Positions 6,038 through 10,604 of a DNA stretch of 10,604 nt are shown piece by piece. Within the stretch, counting starts at the first letter, position 1. Every line of letters starts with the position of its first letter. This DNA is from Candidatus Hydrogenedentota bacterium (GTDB lineage: Bacteria; Hydrogenedentota; Hydrogenedentia; Hydrogenedentiales; CAITNO01), in NCBI GenBank assembly GCA_903922535.1, contig CAIXUF010000272.1, positions 1 to 10,604 on the forward strand. The letters run 5' to 3'. Position numbers and translations under genes: made by a program. Under the pieces are notes generated by a model. The model made no database searches and was not told the DNA's origin. It saw only the letters and a list, made by a program, of their open reading frames with translations.

Positions 6038-7122
6038 GACCGTTTTCACGCGCGACAGTGATCTTTGCCCTGTCTCTTGGGGGGGGCCTGCTGGCAGGAT
6101 GCGGCGGTTCCGGGGGGAAGGGCGGCGCTGCGCCGGTGGAACTGCTCAACGTCTCCTACGATCCCACCCGCGAACTGTACCAGGAATTCAATGCCGCCTT
6201 TTCCAAGCATTGGAAGGAGAAGACCGGGCAGGAGGTTACGGTGCGGCAGTCGCACGGCGGGTCGGGCAAACAGGCGCGCGCGGTTATCGACGGGCTGGAG
6301 GCGGACGTGGTGACGCTGGCGCTGGCCTATGACATTGACGCCATTGCGGAAAAGAGCAAGCTCATCGCGCCGGACTGGCGGACCCGCCTACCGCACAACA
6401 GCGCACCGTACACCTCGACCATCGTGTTCCTGGTGCGCAAGGGCAATCCCAAGAAGATCCACGACTGGTCCGACCTGGTCCAGCCGGGCATTGAGGTCAT
6501 CACGCCCAACCCGAAGACTTCGGGCGGCGCGCGGTGGAACTACCTTGCCGCATGGGGATGGGAGCTCCGCAAAGAACTGGGTGACTTCGCCAGGCTGAAA
6601 GACCCGGCGCAGGCGGACGCGGTCAAGCAGGCGCAGGACAAGGCACGGGAATTCGTTTCCACGCTGTACCACAATGTGCCGGTGCTCGATTCGGGCGCGC
6701 GGGCGTCGACCACGACCTTCACCCAGCGGGGCATCGGCGATGTGCTGCTGGCGTGGGAGAACGAGGCGTTTCTCTGCCTCAACGAGGCGGGCGGTGACAC
6801 GATTGAACTGGTGGTGCCGTCGGCCACGATTCTGGCCGAGCCGCCGGTGGCGCTGGTGGACGGGACGGTGGACCGCCATTACACGCGCGCCATTGCCCAG
6901 GCCTATTTGGAGTATCTCTACGCGCCCGAGGGGCAGCGCATCGCCGCCCGGCATTATTACCGTCCGGTGGAACCGGACAAGGCGGACCCGCAGGATGCGG
7001 CCCGCTTCCCCAAGCTCAACCTGTTCACCATCGACGAGGCCTTCGGCGGCTGGTCCGCCGCGCAGAAGGACCATTTTGCGGACGGCGGCATTTTCGACCA
7101 AATCTATAAACCGGGAAAGTGA
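6034..7122 (+). CDS. sbp: Sulfate-binding lipoprotein of the ABC transporter
   Basis: This 362-aa protein captures sulfate (and probably thiosulfate) outside the cytoplasmic membrane and delivers it to CysTW. Residues 1-23 are a lipoprotein signal with the lipobox LAGC (20-23), so the mature protein should be lipid-anchored at Cys23. Family signatures are dense: [20 protein letters not shown] (73-92) followed by [28 protein letters not shown] (159-174), [14 protein letters not shown] (206-219) and [12 protein letters not shown] (225-236). These loops contain the Ser, Gly and main-chain donors that bind sulfate in Sbp/CysP. Sbp and CysP cannot be separated by eye; sbp is used as the generic symbol. 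The start overlaps the regulator stop (ATGA), and the stop overlaps the cysT GTG. Confidence 0.92.
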   Translation: MRPFSRATVIFALSLGGGLLAGCGGSGGKGGAAPVELLNVSYDPTRELYQEFNAAFSKHWKEKTGQEVTVRQSHGGSGKQARAVIDGLEADVVTLALAYDIDAIAEKSKLIAPDWRTRLPHNSAPYTSTIVFLVRKGNPKKIHDWSDLVQPGIEVITPNPKTSGGARWNYLAAWGWELRKELGDFARLKDPAQADAVKQAQDKAREFVSTLYHNVPVLDSGARASTTTFTQRGIGDVLLAWENEAFLCLNEAGGDTIELVVPSATILAEPPVALVDGTVDRHYTRAIAQAYLEYLYAPEGQRIAARHYYRPVEPDKADPQDAARFPKLNLFTIDEAFGGWSAAQKDHFADGGIFDQIYKPGK

Positions 7123-7973
7123 CCCACACGGCGATGCGGCACCCCTTCAAGCAGCACAGCGTGATTCCGGGGTTTGGCATGACCCTGGGCTTCACCGTGT
7201 TCTACCTGAGCCTGCTGGTGCTCATCCCCCTGTCCGCCCTGTTCCTCAAGACGGCCACGCTCGGCTGGGGTTCCTTCTGGGCCACCGTGACCGACCCGCG
7301 CGTGGTCGCTTCCTATAAACTGACCTTCGGCGCGTCCCTGGCGGGAGCGCTGATCAACGCCGTGTTCGGCTTCATCGTCGCCTGGATACTGGTGCGCTAT
7401 TCCTTCCCCGGCAAGCGCCTGATCGACGCGATGGTCGATCTGCCCTTCGCCCTGCCCACGGCAGTCTCGGGCATCGCACTCACGACCATCTATTCGCGCA
7501 ACGGCTGGGTGGGCCGCTGGCTGGAGCCGCTCGGCATTCACGCGGCGTTCACGCCGCTGGGTGTGGGCATTGCGCTGACCTTCATCGGCCTCCCCTTCGT
7601 GGTGCGCACACTGCAACCGGCCATCGCCGATCTTGATCCCGAGTACGAGGAGGCCGCGGCGAGCCTGGGCGCGGGACGGGCGCAGGTGTTCTTGCGGGTC
7701 ATTTGTCCCGGCCTGCTGCCCGCGCTGCTCACCGGCTTCGCGCTGGCCTTTGCGCGGGCGCTGGGCGAATACGGGTCTGTGGTGTTCATCTCGGGCAACA
7801 TGCCCATGCGCACCGAGATCACGCCGCTGCTGATCATCTCCAAGCTGGAACAGTACGACTACGCCGGAGCCACGGCGATCGCCGTGGTGATGCTGATCGC
7901 GTCCTTCGCCATCCTGCTGGCGATCAACATGGTCCAGTGGCGTCATGTGCGCCGCATCCACGGGAGGGGCTGA
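7119..7973 (+). CDS. cysT: Sulfate ABC transporter permease CysT (CysU)
   Basis: This 284-aa integral membrane subunit has about six helices and, with CysW, forms the sulfate channel. The N-terminal helix [19 protein letters not shown] lies at about 25-43. [20 protein letters not shown] (110-129) is typical CysT, and the EAA loop that docks on CysA is [18 protein letters not shown] (177-194). [16 protein letters not shown] (214-229) is also conserved. The start is GTG at 7119, overlapping the preceding TGA (GTGA), with a modest GGGAA upstream. An ATG at 7134 (residue 6) has no ribosome site and is less likely. Stop TGA 7971-7973 lies 2 nt before the cysW ATG. Confidence 0.93.
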   Translation: MTHTAMRHPFKQHSVIPGFGMTLGFTVFYLSLLVLIPLSALFLKTATLGWGSFWATVTDPRVVASYKLTFGASLAGALINAVFGFIVAWILVRYSFPGKRLIDAMVDLPFALPTAVSGIALTTIYSRNGWVGRWLEPLGIHAAFTPLGVGIALTFIGLPFVVRTLQPAIADLDPEYEEAAASLGAGRAQVFLRVICPGLLPALLTGFALAFARALGEYGSVVFISGNMPMRTEITPLLIISKLEQYDYAGATAIAVVMLIASFAILLAINMVQWRHVRRIHGRG

Positions 7974-7975
7974 TC

Positions 7976-8866
7976 ATGTCCGGCGCCGCCCGCATGAATC
8001 CGTCCTCCACCCGCGCGCCGGAGGCTGTGCGCGATCCGCTCTGGGTGCGGGCGCTGCTCATCACCATCACCCTTGTGTTTCTGGGGCTGTTCCTGCTGTT
8101 GCCGCTGGTCTCCGTGTTCTACGAGGCGCTGCGCGGCGGCGTGCGGGTGTATCTGGCCAGCCTCGTTGATACGGACGCGCTGATCGCGGTGCGGTTGACG
8201 CTGCTGACCGCCGCGGTTGCGGTGCCGTGCAACGTCGTTTTCGGCCTGGCCGCCGCATGGGCACTGGCCAAGTTCGAGTTTCGCGGCAAGAGCGCGCTGA
8301 TCACGCTGATCGACCTGCCCTTCGCCGTGTCGCCCGTGGTGTCGGGCCTGGTGTTCGTGCTGCTCTTCGGCGCGGGCGGGTGGCTCGGCCCGTGGCTCAC
8401 CGCGCACCATCTGCACATCATCTTTGCCGTGCCCGGCATTGTGCTGGCCACCATGTTCGTCACCTTCCCCTTCGTTGCGCGCGAGTTGATCCCGCTCATG
8501 CAGGAGCAGGGCAGCGAGGAGGAGCAGGCCGCGCTGGTGCTGGGCGCCGGCGGCTGGAAAACCTTCTGGCGCGTGACGCTGCCCAACATCAAGTGGGCGC
8601 TGCTGTACGGCGTGGTCTTGTGCAACGCGCGCGCCATGGGCGAGTTCGGCGCGGTTTCGGTTGTGTCGGGGCACATCCGCGGACGCACCAACACGATGCC
8701 GCTGCATGTCGAGATTCTGTACAACGAATACAACTTTCAGGCCGCCTTTGCCGTCGCCTCGCTGCTGGCCCTGCTGGCGCTGGTGACGCTCGCGGCGAAG
8801 TCGCTGGTCGAGTGGCGCGTGCGCGCGGACATGGGCACCGCCGAAACGGCGGAGGAGGAGAAATGA
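7976..8866 (+). CDS. cysW: Sulfate ABC transporter permease CysW
   Basis: This is the 296-aa second permease subunit. An N-terminal cytoplasmic stretch precedes helix one (26-47, ALLITITLVFLGLFLLLPLV). LPFAVSPVVSGLVFVLLFG (114-132) is the CysW counterpart of the CysT PTAVSG segment. The EAA loop is EEEQAALVLGAGGWKTFW (181-198), and CNARAMGEFGAVSVVSG (216-232) with HIRGRTNTMPLHVEILYNEY is diagnostic. GGGAGGGG at 7962-7969, 6 nt before the ATG at 7976, fixes the start; longer in-frame openings would overlap cysT. The gene ends in a Glu-rich tail (AEEEK) encoded by a GGA/GAG run that also forms a Shine-Dalgarno sequence. The stop is followed by inserted repeat DNA and not directly by cysA. Confidence 0.93.
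   Translation: MSGAARMNPSSTRAPEAVRDPLWVRALLITITLVFLGLFLLLPLVSVFYEALRGGVRVYLASLVDTDALIAVRLTLLTAAVAVPCNVVFGLAAAWALAKFEFRGKSALITLIDLPFAVSPVVSGLVFVLLFGAGGWLGPWLTAHHLHIIFAVPGIVLATMFVTFPFVARELIPLMQEQGSEEEQAALVLGAGGWKTFWRVTLPNIKWALLYGVVLCNARAMGEFGAVSVVSGHIRGRTNTMPLHVEILYNEYNFQAAFAVASLLALLALVTLAAKSLVEWRVRADMGTAETAEEEK
8851..8866 (+). promoter_or_regulatory. Relict cysA start signal at the cysW stop
   Basis: GGAGGAGGAG (8851-8860) precedes an ATGA overlap (ATG 8863-8865, TGA 8864-8866). This is a textbook coupled-translation junction, yet the ATG opens onto repeat DNA and not onto cysA. It is best explained as the former cysA initiation site. Confidence 0.5.
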
Positions 8867-9210
8867 AGCAAGGGTCTGGGGTCTGGGGTCTAGGGTCTAG
8901 GGGGGGGCAGAACAGTGGGCACATGGTCATGGTTGTGCCGAGGGCCGCTGTTGCATTTGCTGCAAGAGTTCAGGATGATTATTCCAGTTCGGTTCGGCGG
9001 TCCACATCCCCCCACCCCCCCCTCGGATGGGGGCTTGAAAAAACATTGCCCACGTCGATGTCCGTGTGTCCCTTCTTCCTAGACCCGAGACCCCAGACCA
9101 CTCGGCGGCGGTGCGCCACGGCAGCTTCGGGCGTGCGTCCTTTCTTCCTGGACCCTGGACCCCAGACCCTAGACCCTATGCTCGATGAGGGGTGCGCAAA
9201 TGAGCATTGA
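8863..9210 (+). CDS. Doubtful 115-aa frame through the insertion
   Basis: An ATG with the strong GGAGGAG site opens a frame that runs without a stop through the whole repeat insertion and ends at 9210, 11 nt inside cysA. The product would be low-complexity and repeat-derived ([23 protein letters not shown]) with no recognisable domain. It is probably not a functional protein, but ribosomes translating it would arrive at the cysA start, which could keep the two genes translationally coupled. Confidence 0.2.
   Translation: MKQGSGVWGLGSRGGQNSGHMVMVVPRAAVAFAARVQDDYSSSVRRSTSPHPPLGWGLEKTLPTSMSVCPFFLDPRPQTTRRRCATAASGVRPFFLDPGPQTLDPMLDEGCANEH
8871..9177. mobile_element. Repeat insertion with 28-bp terminal inverted repeats
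   Basis: The left end (8871-8898) is built of AGGGTCT/GGGGTCT units. The right end (9150-9177) is its reverse complement at 25 of 28 positions. All three differences become G-U pairs in the transcript, so a continuous 28-bp RNA stem is possible. Inside lie a G8 run (8900-8907), a C6/C8 region (9008-9022), and a 32-bp direct repeat (9068-9099 and 9137-9168, 28 of 32 matching). No transposase is encoded. It could be a MITE-like insertion or a piece of a dispersed simple repeat. The flanking bases, 8867-8870 and 9178-9199, may belong to the same insertion. Confidence 0.55.
8872..8907 (+). other. G-quadruplex-type motif after the cysW stop
   Basis: Five G-tracts (8872-8874, 8878-8881, 8885-8888, 8893-8895, 8900-8907) are separated by 3-4-nt loops TCT, TCT, TCTA and TCTA. 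This satisfies the usual G3+ N1-7 rule. It lies on the sense strand, so it would be present in the operon mRNA as well as in the DNA, beginning 6 nt after the cysW stop codon. Confidence 0.7.
9187..9194 (+). promoter_or_regulatory. Ribosome-binding site for the present cysA start
   Basis: GAGGGGTG ends 5 nt before ATG 9200 and supports that start. The earlier in-frame ATG at 9185 overlaps this site, lacks its own, and would add five residues foreign to the canonical [13 protein letters not shown] beginning. Confidence 0.65.
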
Positions 9211-10273
9211 AGTGCGGCATATCAGCAAGAGCTTCGGCGAATTCGCGGCGTTGACAGACGTCAGTCTTGTGGTGCCGGATGGGGAACTGGTTGCGCTGCT
9301 CGGCCCCTCGGGGTCGGGCAAGACCACGCTGCTGCGGATCATCGCCGGGCTGGAGGAGCCGGACCCCGGTGAGGAAAGCGGCATTTTGTTCAACGGCGAG
9401 AACGTGGCGCGCCGCGGCGTGGGGCAGCGCCAGGTGGGCTTCGTGTTTCAGCATTACGCGCTGTTCCGCCACATGTCCGTGTTTGAGAACATCGCGTTCG
9501 GGCTGCGGGTGCGGCCCAGGAGCACCCGCCCGTCGAAGGCGGCCATAAGCGCAAAGGTGCATGAACTGCTGCGGCTGATCCAGCTCGACAACGTGGGCAA
9601 CCGCTTCCCCTCGCAGTTGTCGGGCGGGCAACGCCAGCGCGTGGCGCTGGCCCGCGCCCTGGCCATCGAACCGCGCGTGCTGCTGCTCGACGAGCCCTTC
9701 GGCGCGCTCGACGCGCGCGTGCGCCAGGACCTGCGCCAGTGGCTGCGCCGGCTCCACGACGAGATCCACGTGACCAGCGTGTTTGTCACCCACGACCAGG
9801 AGGAGGCGCTGGAGGTGGCCGACCGGGTCGTGGTGATGAACGAGGGCCGCATCGAGCAGAACGGCACGCCCGAGGAGGTGTTCCACCATCCCGCGACCGA
9901 GTTCGTGATGCAGTTCCTGGGCCACGTAAACCTGTTCCGCGGCCGCATCGAATCGGACCATGCCGTGTTCGGCCCATGGGCGCTTCAGAGTGCCGACGAC
10001 GCCCAGAACGGGCAGGAGGCGCGCATGTTTGTGCGGCCCTACGACCTGGACATTCACACCGCGGACGATGGCCGTCCCGCGATGAAGGCCACGGTGACGC
10101 GCATCCAGGCGGCGGGGCCGACGGCCAAGTTTGAACTGCTCGACGAGAACAGCCAGCCCATCCGCGTGGAGATGCCCCACGACCGGTTCCGCGCCATGAA
10201 CGTTGCCAAAGGGGATCAGGTATTTGTGAGCCTGAAGGATTCGCGCGTGTACGTGGAGGATTATGTGATTTAG
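9200..10273 (+). CDS. cysA: Sulfate ABC transporter ATPase CysA
   Basis: This 357-aa cytoplasmic ATPase powers sulfate import by binding the EAA loops of CysT and CysW as a dimer. Visible motifs are Walker A GPSGSGKT (35-42), Q-loop Q84, signature LSGGQ (140-144), Walker B VLLLDEP (160-166), D-loop GALD (168-171) and switch His198 in [13 protein letters not shown]. The C-terminal regulatory/TOBE-like part (about 240-357) includes [10 protein letters not shown] (277-286). The length is normal for CysA. The ATG at 9200 gives the canonical start [16 protein letters not shown] 9185 is an alternative. It belongs with cysTW but is separated from cysW by 333 bp of repeat-rich DNA, unlike the other tight junctions. 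No clear intrinsic terminator follows. Confidence 0.94.
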   Translation: MSIEVRHISKSFGEFAALTDVSLVVPDGELVALLGPSGSGKTTLLRIIAGLEEPDPGEESGILFNGENVARRGVGQRQVGFVFQHYALFRHMSVFENIAFGLRVRPRSTRPSKAAISAKVHELLRLIQLDNVGNRFPSQLSGGQRQRVALARALAIEPRVLLLDEPFGALDARVRQDLRQWLRRLHDEIHVTSVFVTHDQEEALEVADRVVVMNEGRIEQNGTPEEVFHHPATEFVMQFLGHVNLFRGRIESDHAVFGPWALQSADDAQNGQEARMFVRPYDLDIHTADDGRPAMKATVTRIQAAGPTAKFELLDENSQPIRVEMPHDRFRAMNVAKGDQVFVSLKDSRVYVEDYVI

Positions 10274-10289
10274 GGATGGGAGGGGGAGA

Positions 10290-10427
10290 ATGAACGCCGA
10301 CGCGCGGAGAGGGACGCACAGCTTCGTGGGCAAGAGCGTTTCCGAACGCAGTCAGAGATCGAGGGAAAACCGCCGAAAAAATCTCGTGAAGTTGCAGGGT
10401 GGTAGGATAGAATTATGGACAAGTTGA
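10290..10427 (+). CDS. Doubtful 45-aa Arg-rich small ORF
   Basis: An ATG preceded by GGGAGGGGGAG opens a 45-aa frame beginning MNADARRGTHSFVGK and ending RIELWTS, rich in Arg and Ser, without a recognisable domain. Its first 40 bp resemble a dispersed repeat that yields spurious MNAExRR-type peptides. It ends just before the ribosome site of the next gene. It is more likely non-coding filler after cysA than a real gene. Nothing else is clear in 10274-10440. Confidence 0.15.
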   Translation: MNADARRGTHSFVGKSVSERSQRSRENRRKNLVKLQGGRIELWTS

Positions 10428-10440
10428 ACGGAGGTGAACC

Positions 10441-10604
10441 ATGACTAGAGAACAGGCTCTGGCGGTTTTTGAGGGGTACAAGATTCGCAGAATTTATGAT
10501 GAAGCGTCCGAAACTTGGTGTTTCTCCGTGGTGGATGTCGTCGCGGCGCTGATTCAGCAACCGGATTATCAGGCCGCCAGAAATTATTGGAAGGTCTTGA
10601 AAAA
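10441..10604 (+). CDS. Bro-N domain (phage antirepressor-like) protein, cut by window end
   Basis: Only the first 54 codons are present. KIRRIYDEASETWCFSVVDV (15-34), then VAALIQQPDYQAARNYWKVLKK, matches the Bro-N pattern: a charged strand, the WxFSxxDV motif, a helix with a short acidic linker, and YWxxLK. The domain binds DNA in phage antirepressors, baculovirus BRO proteins and many chromosomal DinD- or RhuM-like genes. GGAGGTGA at 10430-10437 gives a strong start at 10441. GC content of this piece is about 48 percent (79 of 164 bases counted), well below the neighbouring genes, which suggests horizontal acquisition. The C-terminal part, which would tell the subtype, lies outside the window. 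No convincing promoter was seen. Confidence 0.75.
   Translation, partial: MTREQALAVFEGYKIRRIYDEASETWCFSVVDVVAALIQQPDYQAARNYWKVLK

Noticed and set aside
7104..7961. 285-aa antisense frame opposite cysT, and a similar one opposite cysW
   Set aside because: His/Gln/Glu/Arg-rich sequence without domains, complementary to well-conserved permease genes; shadow frames of GC-biased coding DNA.
9018..9044. Hairpin CCCCC-TCGGAT-GGGGG followed by CTTGAAAAAA as a terminator
   Set aside because: The tract after the stem is A and not T on the plus strand. On the minus strand the T-tract precedes the stem, so neither direction gives an intrinsic terminator.
10403..10413. Possible -10 box (TAGGAT or TAGAAT) upstream of the Bro-N gene
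   Set aside because: No acceptable -35 hexamer lies at 16-18 bp for either candidate.

Overview
This is a GC-rich bacterial window. Coding stretches have a strong GC third-position bias, which produces many long antisense shadow frames. Canonical Shine-Dalgarno sites, a consensus sigma70 promoter and a lipobox all indicate bacteria. Simple-sequence and palindromic intergenic repeats, together with a DUF5989 gene beside a giant glycosyltransferase-TPR protein, recall large-genome environmental lineages such as Hydrogenedentota, Planctomycetota or Verrucomicrobiota. This placement rests on remembered resemblance only; no marker gene here fixes it.

Left part (1-4612): a 49-aa membrane protein of the DUF5989 type is followed, after a spacer with two competing hairpins, by a 1422-aa protein. 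That protein joins an N-terminal GT-C/PMT-like glycosyltransferase membrane domain to 27 tetratricopeptide repeats. This is probably the downstream end of a cell-surface or exopolysaccharide locus.

Middle (4652-5572): a uridine kinase gene lies on the minus strand, convergent with the TPR gene. The 300-bp gap to the next, divergent gene holds a palindromic repeat that reaches almost to the kinase start, a 9-bp-period minisatellite, and a consensus promoter overlapped by a small palindrome.

Right part (5573-10273): a sulfate-uptake operon reads rrf2-type regulator > sulfate-binding lipoprotein > cysT > cysW > cysA. The first three junctions are overlaps or a 2-nt gap. The regulator probably senses sulfur, cysteine or Fe-S status and may act on its own promoter. 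The binding lipoprotein captures sulfate, CysT and CysW form the channel and CysA hydrolyses ATP. The cysW-cysA junction is broken by about 330 bp of G/C-rich repeat DNA, with 28-bp terminal inverted repeats and a G-quadruplex-type motif, that looks inserted.

End (10274-10604): a short non-coding or weakly coding stretch, then the start of a Bro-N (phage antirepressor-like) gene of clearly lower GC that runs off the window. No complete, demonstrably new system is visible. The cysW-cysA insertion and the Rrf2 control region are the parts most worth following up.
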